From Roseibium aestuarii (GTDB lineage Bacteria; Pseudomonadota; Alphaproteobacteria; Rhizobiales; Stappiaceae): DNA of 64,000 nt. Below, one piece after another: positions 8,376-16,932 of this stretch. Numbering within the stretch: position 1 is the stretch's first letter; each line of letters opens with the position of its first letter. The notes below the pieces were generated by a model. That model was not told where the DNA came from, made no database searches, and was given only the letters and a program-made list of their open reading frames with translations. The stretch is taken from contig NZ_VORA01000001.1 in NCBI RefSeq assembly GCF_008477545.1, forward strand, positions 186,001 to 250,000, read 5' to 3'. The position numbers and the translations under genes were made by a program.

Positions 8376-8962
8376 GGGAAGGGCTCGTTGCGGAAGACGA
8401 CCGTGGTGTAAAGCTTCCGGTACATGTCGCCGGAATCTCCGCTGTCGGTGCCGAGGATGGAGGTAAACATCGGCCACTTGTAGATCAGGCGGGCAATCAC
8501 GATGTCGCTCGCGCCCCCGATCTGGAAGGAGGTGCTGGGGATAACATTCCCGTCTTCGTCCAGAAGACTGTCCACATTCGCCAGGCTTGCGAAGTCGTCA
8601 AAGGTCTGAACATCCACGGTCAGCCGTGTTTCGTCGCAGAGCACCGTCGTCATCTTCTCGCAGACCATGGCCATGAACTGGTCCTTGGTCATGCCCGATT
8701 GCATGGCCTGTCCGGTGCGGATCTGGCGTGTGGTCTCCAGAGCCGCGAAATCGAGGATGCGGTTGACGAAGAAGGCGAGGCCGAATTCCACCAGGCCAAA
8801 AAGAATCATGAAGAAGGGCAGGGCGATGGCAGCAAACTCGATGGCAGCCACGCCGTCGCGGTCACGCCGGAAGAGACGGAGCTTGCGCAACAGGAAGACG
8901 CGCGCGCTGCCCCGTTGCGGGGCGCGGCCTCTGTTTTCCTGTCTTGCATTCGCATCCGTCAT
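8369..8962 (-). CDS. TadE family minor pilin
   Basis: Second TadE-like pseudopilin, 197 residues. A basic cytoplasmic stretch (residues 1-35) is followed by the prepilin-like helix GVAAIEFAAIALPFFMIL with the conserved glutamate, then a periplasmic domain with two cysteines (MVCEKMTTVLCDE) that could form a disulfide. It lies between a short CpaC-like secretin-domain protein (14-base gap) and the other TadE-like gene (seven-base overlap), so the three form one leftward operon divergent from the pilin gene. Minor pilins of this type are needed for Flp pilus biogenesis and are processed by the CpaA peptidase. Confidence 0.87.
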   Translation of the reverse strand: MTDANARQENRGRAPQRGSARVFLLRKLRLFRRDRDGVAAIEFAAIALPFFMILFGLVEFGLAFFVNRILDFAALETTRQIRTGQAMQSGMTKDQFMAMVCEKMTTVLCDETRLTVDVQTFDDFASLANVDSLLDEDGNVIPSTSFQIGGASDIVIARLIYKWPMFTSILGTDSGDSGDMYRKLYTTVVFRNEPFPW

Positions 8963-8976
8963 GAATGCCGGTTCCT

Positions 8977-9468
8977 TCAGTTGGCCTTGGACGGGGCCAT
9001 CCCTGCTGCTGCGGCCGAGAGTTCCGCAAGTCCGCTGGTCTGTCCCTGCAGATCCCCGAAGAAGTCTTTGCTGTCGCCGGTGCGCAGGGTCGGGTTGCAG
9101 ATCGGCGTGCAGGAATAGGTCTCGCGGGTCGAGCTGCGCGTCACGGTCACCGTATTGTCTTCGGCATACTGGACGACAATAAGCTCATCGATGATGGGCT
9201 CGTTCTTCTCGTCCAGAATGATCAGGTTGGTCGAGCCATAGGCCTTGCCGGTGACGACAAGGGTGGTCCGGTCCTGAATGGAGACATCTGCGATCAGGGG
9301 ATTGCCGACAATGATCGTGCTGGCTTCCTCGTCGATGCGGAACACCTTGGCGCGATCGACGGAGACATAGACCGTATCGTCGCGCTCTTCGGCGGAAACC
9401 GCGAGGGCAGGCAGCGTAAGCATGGCGGACAAGACCAACCTGAACGTGAATTTTGCTCCGGTACCCAT
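8977..9468 (-). CDS. Pilus assembly protein, secretin N-terminal domain only
   Basis: Small exported protein, 163 residues. It has a signal peptide (residues about 1-26, cleavage after SAE/AVSA) and one domain similar to the N-terminal region of CpaC/RcpA secretins (pilus formation N-domain family). YVSVDRAKVFRI, IVGNPLIADVSI and GSTNLIILDE are its core strands. Two cysteines in SCTPICNPTLRTGD are typical of these stand-alone forms and probably pair. It lacks the secretin barrel found in the full CpaC encoded at 11.9-13.4 kb, so it is likely an accessory periplasmic factor. First gene of the leftward pilus operon. Confidence 0.82.
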   Translation of the reverse strand: MGTGAKFTFRLVLSAMLTLPALAVSAEERDDTVYVSVDRAKVFRIDEEASTIIVGNPLIADVSIQDRTTLVVTGKAYGSTNLIILDEKNEPIIDELIVVQYAEDNTVTVTRSSTRETYSCTPICNPTLRTGDSKDFFGDLQGQTSGLAELSAAAAGMAPSKAN

Positions 9469-9993
9469 GACTTACTCCATTTGAAGGACGGCGTAGGCCC
9501 ATTTACGGAGATCTTGGTGAATGAAGCGCTAACGGCATTTCAGAAAGAACGGGGGGCTCGGGAGCCTTTTCTTCACGTCATCTGAGAGTAGCGGATCAGT
9601 ATTGTGCCGGACGGGGCATGCCACTCACGCCAAGATCGATTTCTGAAACGTGATTTCGAGAATGCTTAATCGACGGGTGCATGACTTGGGGCGTGGAGAA
9701 ATGTCAAATACTGGAAAGAAAAAACTTCCCATAATCGTGTATTTCTAAAATCTTATGAAAATTATTTTTCGGAAATACGCAGAAGGATAAAATGCAAAAT
9801 ATATATTTACCAAAAATTTAAGTATGCGATCTGTTAACCATAGGTATTTTTAGCGAGATTATCTTTGATTTGGCGCCCTCATTTAACCACTTCGAAACTC
9901 GGCAGGCCCTAGGTTGAGCTCGTTCGAACGGTCGAGCACAGATCCGGCGAACCTGAAGCTGTCAAATACAAGTGGAATACTAGGAGCAAACAG
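9469..9993. promoter_or_regulatory. AT-rich divergent promoter region between the pilus arms
   Basis: About 525 bases without a gene separate the leftward TadE operon from the rightward pilin gene. The part from about 9690 to 9880 is conspicuously AT-rich against the GC-rich surroundings. It contains TTAACCAT at 9834-9841 and TTAACCAC at 9883-9890, which match CtrA half-sites. No clear sigma-70 pair or hairpin was identified. AGGAG at 9982-9986 is the ribosome-binding site of the pilin gene. Confidence 0.5.
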
Positions 9994-10170
9994 ATGACCA
10001 ATCTTCTCGCCCGTTTCGCCAAGGATGAGTCTGGCGCAACCGCAATCGAATATGGCCTGATCGCAGGTCTCCTGGCTGTTGCCATCATCACCGTTCTGGG
10101 CACCATGGGTGGTAACCTGAACTCGATCTTCGGCAAGATCGACGCCGGCCTGTCCTCCGCCGCTCAGTAA
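9994..10170 (+). CDS. Flp/PilA family type IVb pilin
   Basis: Major Flp pilin precursor of 58 residues. A 14-residue leader ends in KDESG, followed by the cleaved mature start ATAIEYGLIAGLLAVAI with the invariant Glu-Tyr pair of Flp pilins. The hydrophobic helix packs the fibre. AGGAG (9982-9986) lies seven bases before the ATG. It stands as a single gene with a strong terminator behind it, which allows high pilin expression independent of the assembly genes. Export and cleavage should depend on CpaA, encoded next. Confidence 0.95.
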   Translation: MTNLLARFAKDESGATAIEYGLIAGLLAVAIITVLGTMGGNLNSIFGKIDAGLSSAAQ

Positions 10171-10237
10171 GCGCGGACCAGACGCCAGTCCCTCGCAGCC
10201 GCCCCGTGACGGGTCGGCTGCCGGGAGGACTTTCCGG

Positions 10238-10266
10238 AAGCGGGCCCCTGGGCCCGCTTTCTGCGT
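10238..10266 (+). terminator. Strong intrinsic terminator after the pilin gene
   Basis: AAGCGGGCCC (10238-10247) pairs perfectly with GGGCCCGCTT (10250-10259) and is followed by a T-rich TTCTGCGTTT. It separates the pilin transcript from cpaA. Confidence 0.8.
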
Positions 10267-10283
10267 TTCAGCCCCTCGCGTCT

Positions 10284-10298
10284 TTAAGGGGTTCTTAA
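10284..10298 (+). promoter_or_regulatory. CtrA-type binding site upstream of cpaA
   Basis: TTAA, seven bases (GGGGTTC), then TTAA: an exact match to the CtrA consensus TTAA-N7-TTAA. It lies 43 bases before the cpaA start. CtrA directly controls pilus genes in Caulobacter. The match is seen here; control by CtrA is inferred. Confidence 0.65.
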
Positions 10299-10340
10299 AC
10301 CCTCTGTTTACAATGTCCGCCCATCGGTCGAGCCAAAGCC

Positions 10341-10877
10341 ATGGGGTGCGGACAGGTGGATCTCTTGCTGGCGGGCGTCGTCGCCCTCTTCCCTCTCGGG
10401 CTCATCCTGGCTGCGGTCAGTGACCTCCTCACCATGACAATTCCCAATCGCCTGGTGCTCGGGCTCGGGGCCGTCTTTCTTGTCGCGGCTCTGCTCATCG
10501 GCCTGCCGCTGACCGGCTGGGGCTGGCATGCGCTGGCGGGAACCACCCTTCTGGTCGTCTGCTTCACGCTCTTCGCGCTGGGCTGGATGGGCGGAGGCGA
10601 TGCAAAGCTGGCTGCCGTCATCGGCCTCTGGCTCGGCTGGGGCGATCCGCTGCTGCAGTTCGGCTTCCTGGTCGCGATCTACGGCGGCCTGCTCACCCTG
10701 GTCATCCTGATCGGCCGCAAGGCGTTCCCGGTTCTGCCCCGGGCCCTTCACGGCCAGTCCTGGCTGCTCAAGCTGCATGACACCTCCACAGGCATCCCTT
10801 ACGGAATTGCTCTGGCCGCAGCCGGTCTTCAGGCGTTTTCCCGGTCTGTCTGGTTCCCCGCTCTCGGCGTTCTGTAA
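10341..10877 (+). CDS. cpaA: Prepilin peptidase CpaA/TadV
   Basis: Inner-membrane aspartic protease that removes leaders from Flp pilin and TadE-like proteins. The product is 178 residues with about five to six hydrophobic segments. Both catalytic aspartates are visible: Asp28 in AVSDLLTMTIPN and Asp87 in the GxGD motif GWMGGGDAKL. It is the short form without the N-methylation domain of type IVa peptidases, as is normal for TadV. It is preceded by the pilin terminator and the CtrA-type box, so it is probably the first gene of its own transcript. Confidence 0.93.
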   Translation: MGCGQVDLLLAGVVALFPLGLILAAVSDLLTMTIPNRLVLGLGAVFLVAALLIGLPLTGWGWHALAGTTLLVVCFTLFALGWMGGGDAKLAAVIGLWLGWGDPLLQFGFLVAIYGGLLTLVILIGRKAFPVLPRALHGQSWLLKLHDTSTGIPYGIALAAAGLQAFSRSVWFPALGVL

Positions 10878-11042
10878 GGCGCAGGGCACCGACCCTTGCG
10901 GCAGCCGACAGGATTCCCGAATTGCGAGGCACGACGGTTTCCCGGCCCTCCGTACAATTCGGCCCCGATTTCCGGGTGAAATGTTTCCCGTCCTTGCGAT
11001 TACCGCTGAGGATTTCGCACCCATTAATCAAATAATCATTCA

Positions 11043-11086
11043 GGTTAAAAGACGTTAACCAATTCCAATCATGGATGATTAACCAT
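11043..11086 (+). promoter_or_regulatory. TTAACC repeats upstream of cpaB
   Basis: GGTTAA (11043-11048) and TTAACC (11055-11060) form an inverted repeat with TTAA-N6-TTAA spacing, one base off the CtrA consensus. TTAACCAT, a CtrA half-site, lies at 11079-11086. The region is AT-rich compared with its surroundings and lies 75-115 bases before the cpaB start. A promoter for the cpaB-tadC operon is likely here; the regulator is inferred. Confidence 0.45.
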
Positions 11087-11159
11087 GTTTTGACCATTTC
11101 CACCCCACACTGGCCAGTAAAGGCGCTTTGTGCGCCCCTCGGACATGTGGAAGCAAGTG

Positions 11160-11936
11160 ATGAAGTACGCCCGACTTCTCGTTCTCGGTGTCGCCCTCGG
11201 GGCCGGTCTGATCGCCGCCCGACTGGTCATGAACACCGGAACGCCAGCGCCGCAGCAATCCATGCTGCCAGACGCCGCCGAGGTCACTCGGGAGGAAGTG
11301 CTCGTTGCTGCCCGTGACATTGCTCTCGGCACCAAGCTCAGCTCGGCGGATCTCAAGTGGGCCCCCTGGCCGGTGGAAGCGGTGCCGAAGGGCGCGGTCA
11401 CCAAGACCCGCAGCCCCAAGGGCCGTGAATCCTATGTTGGCCAGCTGGCCAAGGCGCAGATCTATGACGGTGACCCGATCCGGGTGGAACGTCTCGTCGA
11501 TACGGATCAGGGCTTCATGGCCGCCATGCTGCCAAAGGGCAAGCGCGCGATCGCCGTCGGCGTCGAGGCAGAGACCACGGCGGGCGGCTTCATCCTGCCC
11601 GGCGACAAGGTGGATCTGATCCTCACCCGCAGCGGGCGTGAAAGCGGCGGTTCGGTCCGCAGCGAGACCATTCTCGAGAACATCCGCGTTCTCGCCATCG
11701 ACACGGTGACCGCCGGCGAAAAGGAGCAGAAGACCCTTGCGCCGAAGCGGACCGCCACCCTGGAGCTGACCCCGCAGCAGGCGGAAGTGGTCGCCCAGGC
11801 CCAGAAACTCGGCACCATCGATCTCGCCCTGCGCAGCGTGGAGGACTCCTCGGACAACGAGGCGCCCGAACCGCAGCGCAAGGGAGGCGTGAACATGGTG
11901 AAATACGGTGTGACAACGCAGGCGACGGGTCAATGA
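11160..11936 (+). CDS. cpaB: Flp pilus assembly protein CpaB
   Basis: Inner-membrane anchored periplasmic protein of the Tad machine, thought to interact with the secretin. The product is 258 residues: one N-terminal transmembrane segment (YARLLVLGVALGAGLIAA), a SAF/RcpC-type beta-clip region around VLVAARDIALGTKLSSADLKW, and a C-terminal domain with GGFILPGDKVDLILTR. The start at 11160 is chosen because GGAAG lies seven bases upstream and MKYARLL is the usual CpaB beginning. ATG 11145 and GTG 11130 are in frame upstream. Its stop overlaps the cpaC start as ATGA. Confidence 0.92.
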   Translation: MKYARLLVLGVALGAGLIAARLVMNTGTPAPQQSMLPDAAEVTREEVLVAARDIALGTKLSSADLKWAPWPVEAVPKGAVTKTRSPKGRESYVGQLAKAQIYDGDPIRVERLVDTDQGFMAAMLPKGKRAIAVGVEAETTAGGFILPGDKVDLILTRSGRESGGSVRSETILENIRVLAIDTVTAGEKEQKTLAPKRTATLELTPQQAEVVAQAQKLGTIDLALRSVEDSSDNEAPEPQRKGGVNMVKYGVTTQATGQ

Positions 11937-13378
11937 TCGGTTTGAGAACAGTTATGAGGCGCAAGGACATCAAGGCCTGTCTGCTGCTGCTCGGCACATG
12001 GGCCCTGGCGGCCGTCATGATGGCGGCGTTCCTGCCCACCGGAGCGCGGGCCGAATCCGGCTTCCCGAAACAGATCCACATCGCATCCGGTGAGCAGGCA
12101 AGTGATCGTCTGCTGCCGGTCGGCATCGGCCGCTCCGTGGTCGTCGATCTGTCCGACGAAGTGGCGGACGTTCTGGTGTCCAACCCGGCCGTCGCCGATG
12201 CCGTCGTGCGCAGCAGCCACCGGGTCTTCATCCTGGGCAAGGCCGCCGGTCAGGCGAACCTGGTCCTCTTCGCCCGCAGCGGCCGCGAACTCGCCAGCTT
12301 CGACCTGCGCGTCGAACCGGACACCTCCGACCTGACCCGTCTTCTGCGCCGCGCCATCCCGAATTCGAACATCACGGCCGAATCCATTAACGGCAACCTG
12401 ATCCTGTCCGGTCAGGCCGCGAACACGGCCGACGCCCAGCGTGCCGCCGATCTCGCCGCGCGCTTCAGCGGAACTACGGTGGATGCCAGCACCGTGCTCA
12501 ACATGATCGAGGTCTCCGGTTCCGATCAGGTGCTCCTGAAGGTGACGGTGGCCGAAGTCGACCGTTCGGTCGTCAAGCAGCTCGGCATGAACCTGTCGGG
12601 CACCGTGGGCATCGGCAACTTCACCGCCGGCTTCAACAACTCGACCGCCTTCACCGTGAACCCGGATGTGGTGAACCAGGCGGTTGCCGCCGGCGGGTTC
12701 CTCTCCGGCGACGCCAGCCTGAGTGCCTCCGTCGAGGCTCTCCAGCGCGAAGGCGTGATCCGCACCCTGGCCGAACCGACCCTGACCGCGATTTCCGGCG
12801 AAAACGCCAGCTTCCTCGCCGGCGGCGAGTTCCCGATCCCCGTGTCCCAGGACAACGACAAGATCGGCGTCGAATTCAAGAAGTTCGGTGTGGGGCTCGA
12901 TTTCACCCCGGTGGTCATGTCCGGGGGACGGATCAACCTGCGCGTCAAGACCGAGGTCAGCGAGCTGTCAAGCGATGGCGCGGTGACCCTGTCCATCATC
13001 TCCATTCCGGCCCTGAAGGTGCGTCGCGCCGAATCGACCATCGAGCTCCCGTCCGGCGGCACCTTGGTGATGGCAGGTCTTCTGAAGGAATCCTATCAGC
13101 AGGCGGTCAGCGGCGTTCCGGGCCTGATGCAGGTGCCGATCCTCGGCACCCTGTTCAAGAGCCGCGACTTCCTGCGCGAGCAGACCGAACTGGTGGTCTT
13201 CGTGACCCCTTACACGGTGTCGCCCGCCAAGGCTTCGGCCATGACCCGTCCGGACCAGAACCTGATCCCGCCGAGCGATGGCGAGAACGTCTTCCTGAAT
13301 CGTCTGAACAAGATCTTCAACACCGGTGCGGCACCTGCCGGCACCTATCACGGCCAGGTCGGCTTCATCTACAAGTGA
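11933..13378 (+). CDS. cpaC: Outer-membrane secretin CpaC/RcpA
   Basis: Forms the outer-membrane channel through which the Flp pilus exits. The 481-residue product has a signal peptide (residues 1-39, cleaved after ARA). It is followed by the pilus N-domain (VVVDLSDEVADVLVSNPAVAD), a BON-like domain around LRRAIPNSNITAESING, and the secretin core with VPILGTLFKS and TELVVFVTPY near the end. The start overlaps cpaB by ATGA. Length and order are standard for the family. Confidence 0.95.
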   Translation: MIGLRTVMRRKDIKACLLLLGTWALAAVMMAAFLPTGARAESGFPKQIHIASGEQASDRLLPVGIGRSVVVDLSDEVADVLVSNPAVADAVVRSSHRVFILGKAAGQANLVLFARSGRELASFDLRVEPDTSDLTRLLRRAIPNSNITAESINGNLILSGQAANTADAQRAADLAARFSGTTVDASTVLNMIEVSGSDQVLLKVTVAEVDRSVVKQLGMNLSGTVGIGNFTAGFNNSTAFTVNPDVVNQAVAAGGFLSGDASLSASVEALQREGVIRTLAEPTLTAISGENASFLAGGEFPIPVSQDNDKIGVEFKKFGVGLDFTPVVMSGGRINLRVKTEVSELSSDGAVTLSIISIPALKVRRAESTIELPSGGTLVMAGLLKESYQQAVSGVPGLMQVPILGTLFKSRDFLREQTELVVFVTPYTVSPAKASAMTRPDQNLIPPSDGENVFLNRLNKIFNTGAAPAGTYHGQVGFIYK

Positions 13379-13388
13379 GGAGCGGAAC

Positions 13389-14108
13389 ATGAGAACGAAG
13401 AAGTCCTCTCGCCTCGGCCGCCTCTCGCGGCTGGCCCTTGCCGGACTGGCGCTCGGCAGCCTTGCCGCCTGCAAGACCACGGAAGAAGCCACGGCGACCA
13501 GTCAGGTGCTTGTCGACAACGACTATCGCTTGCGCCACCCGATTGTCCTGGCTGAAACCATGGAAACCCTGGATCTGCCGGTCGGCTACTCCACCCGCAC
13601 GCTTGGCGGCGCCCTTCAGGGCAGCGTCGAGGGCTTTGCGAAGGAAGCCCGCGCCAAGGGCAACGGCCGGGTCGAGATCCTCGTGCCCTCTGGTGCTGCC
13701 AACGAGATGGCGGTCCATGCGCTCACCCCGCAGATCCGCCGGGCACTCGCCCAGGGCGGCGTCGGGCAGGGGGCTCAGATGCTGAGCACCTATGCGGTCG
13801 AGGATGCAAACGCGGATGCGCCGATCCGTCTCGCCTATGCCCGGGTCAAGGCCGTTGCCGGGCCCTGCGGCAACTGGCCGGAGAACATCGGCGGCGGCGT
13901 GAACGTCAACAAGGACTACCACAACTTCGGGTGCGCCACGCAGGCGAACCTGGCGGCCATGGTCGAGAACCCTGCCGATCTCCTGGCGCCGCGGGCTGAG
14001 ACCCCGGCCGACCAGCAGCGTCGCGCCATCATCTACAAGGGCTATCGGGCAGGCACCGGAACCTCGAGCCAGTACACCGAAGGTGTCGGCGCGCAAGTAT
14101 CGGAATGA
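13389..14108 (+). CDS. cpaD: CpaD family pilus lipoprotein
   Basis: Predicted outer-membrane lipoprotein that helps the secretin assemble. The 239-residue product has a lipoprotein signal with lipobox LAAC (cysteine near residue 26). It continues with the CpaD-type region YRLRHPIVLAE and the C-terminal GPCGNWPENIG and NFGCATQANLAAMVENPADLL, both highly characteristic of CpaD. GAGGAG-like sequence overlapping the cpaC stop lies six bases before ATG 13389, which fixes the start; upstream in-frame codons lie within cpaC. The stop overlaps the cpaE start. Confidence 0.94.
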   Translation: MRTKKSSRLGRLSRLALAGLALGSLAACKTTEEATATSQVLVDNDYRLRHPIVLAETMETLDLPVGYSTRTLGGALQGSVEGFAKEARAKGNGRVEILVPSGAANEMAVHALTPQIRRALAQGGVGQGAQMLSTYAVEDANADAPIRLAYARVKAVAGPCGNWPENIGGGVNVNKDYHNFGCATQANLAAMVENPADLLAPRAETPADQQRRAIIYKGYRAGTGTSSQYTEGVGAQVSE

Positions 14109-15421
14109 TAAGGCAGATGAGCAGCGAGAATCCCATGTCTGACCCCTTCGGAAGCGGATCCTACCAGGCTTATGCCGACCGTCCGGCGGAGGTGCCCGAG
14201 GGCGCGTCCAACATTCGCGCGGTCCCGCGCATCTCGGTGCAGTGCTTCTGCCTGGACGACCGGACCATGCGCGCCATCGAAAGCGCGTCGGAAGACCGGC
14301 GTATGCAGAAGGCCCATGTGAAGGTCCACCAGGGCGGTCTGCCGGCAGCCATCGAGCATTACGCGCAGGCGCCGACCCCCAATCTCATCGTTCTCGAGGC
14401 CGGCGAGGACCGGCAGCGGCTGGTGGACGAGCTCGACCAGCTCGCCGAATATTGCGACGCTGGCACCAAGGTTATCGTGATCGGCCAGATCAACGATGTC
14501 AGCCTGTACCGGGAGTTGATGGCCAAGGGCATCAGCGAATATCTCGTCGCGCCGATCGATCTCTTCCAGTTCATTGCGGCCATCGGCGAGCTCTATGGCG
14601 AGCCGGGTGCCGAACCGCTGGGACGGACCATTGCGTTCTTCGGTGTGAAGGGCGGCTGCGGGGCCTCCACCATCGCGCACAATTGCGCCTGGGCCCTGGC
14701 GCGCAACTACCGCAACGAGGTGACGGTCGCCGACCTGGACCTGCCCTTCGGCACCGCCGGGCTGGACTACAATCAGGATCCGCTGCAGGGGGTCTTCGAG
14801 GCCGTGTCGTCCCCGGAGCGTCTGGACGAGACCTATCTCGACCGCATCATGGCCAAATGCTCGGAGCATCTGACCCTTCTGGCGGCGCCCGCAACCCTCG
14901 AACGCGCCTATGACTTCAGCGAAAGCGCCTTCGACGGCCTCATGGACGTGATGCGCGCTGCCACGCCGACCATCGTGCTCGACGTGCCCCATTGCTGGAA
15001 CGGCTGGACCCGCCAGATTCTCACCCATGCCGACGACATCGTCGTGGTGGCCGAGCCGGATCTGGCGAACCTGCGCAATGCGAAGAACGTGATCGACAGC
15101 CTGCGCCAGCTGCGCCCCAACGATGCGCCGCCCCATCTCGTGCTCAACCGCACGAACATGGCCAAGCGGCCGGAGATCAAGCCGGAGGAATTCGCCACGG
15201 CCCTTGGTCTCAAGGCCCAGCTCTCCATTCCCTTCGATCCGCAGCTCTTCGGAACGGCGGCAAACAACGGCCAGATGATCGCGGAAGTCGATGCGAAGCA
15301 TCCGGTGGCCGACATGTTCGGCGAACTGGCGACGCTCGTCTCCGGACGCAGCGACGTGAACAAGGTCAAGCGCACTGCGCTCAAGGGTCTTCTGTCTAAA
15401 CTCACCCGCAGGTCTGCCTGA
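14105..15421 (+). CDS. cpaE: CpaE family pilus-localising ATPase
   Basis: Cytoplasmic MinD/ParA-like ATPase that positions the Flp machine, often at a cell pole. The 438 residues comprise an N-terminal receiver-like pseudo-domain (about 35-160, without an obvious phosphoacceptor triad) and a C-terminal P-loop domain. The deviant Walker A is VKGGCGASTIAHN, with Cys in a position usually occupied by Val or Ile. A second nucleotide-binding strand is VTVADLDLPFGTAGLD. The start at 14105 overlaps cpaD by ATGA; starts at 14117 or 14135 are possible and would remove only a few residues. Confidence 0.92.
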   Translation: MIRQMSSENPMSDPFGSGSYQAYADRPAEVPEGASNIRAVPRISVQCFCLDDRTMRAIESASEDRRMQKAHVKVHQGGLPAAIEHYAQAPTPNLIVLEAGEDRQRLVDELDQLAEYCDAGTKVIVIGQINDVSLYRELMAKGISEYLVAPIDLFQFIAAIGELYGEPGAEPLGRTIAFFGVKGGCGASTIAHNCAWALARNYRNEVTVADLDLPFGTAGLDYNQDPLQGVFEAVSSPERLDETYLDRIMAKCSEHLTLLAAPATLERAYDFSESAFDGLMDVMRAATPTIVLDVPHCWNGWTRQILTHADDIVVVAEPDLANLRNAKNVIDSLRQLRPNDAPPHLVLNRTNMAKRPEIKPEEFATALGLKAQLSIPFDPQLFGTAANNGQMIAEVDAKHPVADMFGELATLVSGRSDVNKVKRTALKGLLSKLTRRSA

Positions 15422-15462
15422 GGGCACACGCGTAACACGGCACACACGGGACTAGGCGACGC

Positions 15463-16932
15463 ATGTTTGGAAGACGCGGGACATCGTTCGAAAACGACGT
15501 GAGGGCGCGGCCGGCGCCCCCGCCGGAGCCGGCTGTCTCCAAGGCGCCGCCTCCCGCGCCCGAGGCCCCCGCGCCGAGCGCACCCAAGGCCAGTGCACCG
15601 GCACCTGCAGCGCCGGCCGAGGGCCGTCCGAAGTCTGCTGAATATTACGAGACCAAGGGCCAGATCTTCAGCGCCCTCGTCGAGGCGATCGACCTGTCCC
15701 AGCTCAGCCGTCTGGGGCCGGAAGACGCGCGCGACGAAATCCGCGATGTGGTCAACGACATCATCGCCCTGAAGAACGTGGTCATGTCGATCGCCGAGCA
15801 GGAGGACCTGCTCGACGACATCTGCAATGACGTTCTGGGCTACGGGCCGCTGGAGCCTCTGCTGGCCCGCGACGACATCGCCGACATCATGGTCAACGGC
15901 GCCCACACGGTTTACATCGAAACCGAGGGCAAGGTTCAGAAGACCGGCATCAACTTCCGCGACAATGCCCAGCTGATGAACATCTGCCAGCGCATCGTGA
16001 GCCAGGTCGGCCGCCGCGTCGACGACAGCAGCCCGATCTGTGACGCCCGTCTTCCCGATGGCTCCCGTGTCAATGTGATCGCCCCGCCACTGGCTATCGA
16101 CGGTCCGGCCCTCACGATTCGTAAGTTCAAGAAGGACAAGCTGACCCTCGATCAGCTGACCCGCTTCGGCTCGATCACCCCGGAAGGCGCGACGATCCTG
16201 CAGATCATCGGCCGGTCCCGCTGCAACGTCCTGATCTCCGGCGGTACCGGCTCGGGCAAGACGACCCTGCTCAACTGTCTGACTGCCTATATCGATCTGA
16301 CCGAACGCATCATCACCTGCGAAGACTCCGCCGAACTTCAGCTGCAGCAGCCCCATGTGGTGCGTCTGGAAACCCGCCCGCCGAACCTGGAAGGCGAGGG
16401 CGAGATCACCATGCGCGACCTAGTGAAGAACTGTCTGCGTATGCGTCCCGAACGCATCATCGTCGGCGAAGTGCGTGGCCCGGAGGCCTTCGATCTCCTC
16501 CAGGCCATGAACACCGGCCACGACGGATCCATGGGCACGCTCCACGCCAACTCCCCGCGTGAAGCCCTGTCCCGTCTGGAATCGATGATCACCATGGGCG
16601 GCTTCTCGCTGCCGTCCCGCACCCTGCGCGAGATGATCGTGTCTTCCATCGACGTGATCGTGCAGGCCGCCCGCCTTCGCGATGGCTCGCGCCGCATCAC
16701 CCACGTCACGGAAGTGGTGGGCATGGAAGGCGACGTGATCATCACCCAGGACATCTTCCTCTATGAAATGATGGGCGAAGACGCGAGCGGCCGCATCATC
16801 GGCCGTCACCGCTCGACCGGCATCGGCCGTCCGAAATTCTGGGAGCGCGCCCGCTACTTCGGTGAGGAAAACCGCCTGGCGGCGGCGCTCGACGCCTCGG
16901 AGCTTCCCGAATACAGGGATGAAATGGCATGA
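15463..16932 (+). CDS. cpaF: Pilus assembly ATPase CpaF/TadA
   Basis: Hexameric secretion ATPase powering Flp pilus polymerisation, and in Tad systems also retraction. In the 489-residue product, residues about 17-55 are a low-complexity Pro/Ala linker. They are followed by the N-terminal all-alpha domain and the ATPase core, with Walker A GTGSGKTT (261-268), the Asp box CEDSAELQL, Walker [10 protein letters not shown] (331-339) and the His box [13 protein letters not shown] (about 352-364). All catalytic motifs are intact. The last codon overlaps tadB by ATGA. The gap of 41 bases from cpaE contains no terminator, so the genes are cotranscribed. Confidence 0.96.
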   Translation: MFGRRGTSFENDVRARPAPPPEPAVSKAPPPAPEAPAPSAPKASAPAPAAPAEGRPKSAEYYETKGQIFSALVEAIDLSQLSRLGPEDARDEIRDVVNDIIALKNVVMSIAEQEDLLDDICNDVLGYGPLEPLLARDDIADIMVNGAHTVYIETEGKVQKTGINFRDNAQLMNICQRIVSQVGRRVDDSSPICDARLPDGSRVNVIAPPLAIDGPALTIRKFKKDKLTLDQLTRFGSITPEGATILQIIGRSRCNVLISGGTGSGKTTLLNCLTAYIDLTERIITCEDSAELQLQQPHVVRLETRPPNLEGEGEITMRDLVKNCLRMRPERIIVGEVRGPEAFDLLQAMNTGHDGSMGTLHANSPREALSRLESMITMGGFSLPSRTLREMIVSSIDVIVQAARLRDGSRRITHVTEVVGMEGDVIITQDIFLYEMMGEDASGRIIGRHRSTGIGRPKFWERARYFGEENRLAAALDASELPEYRDEMA

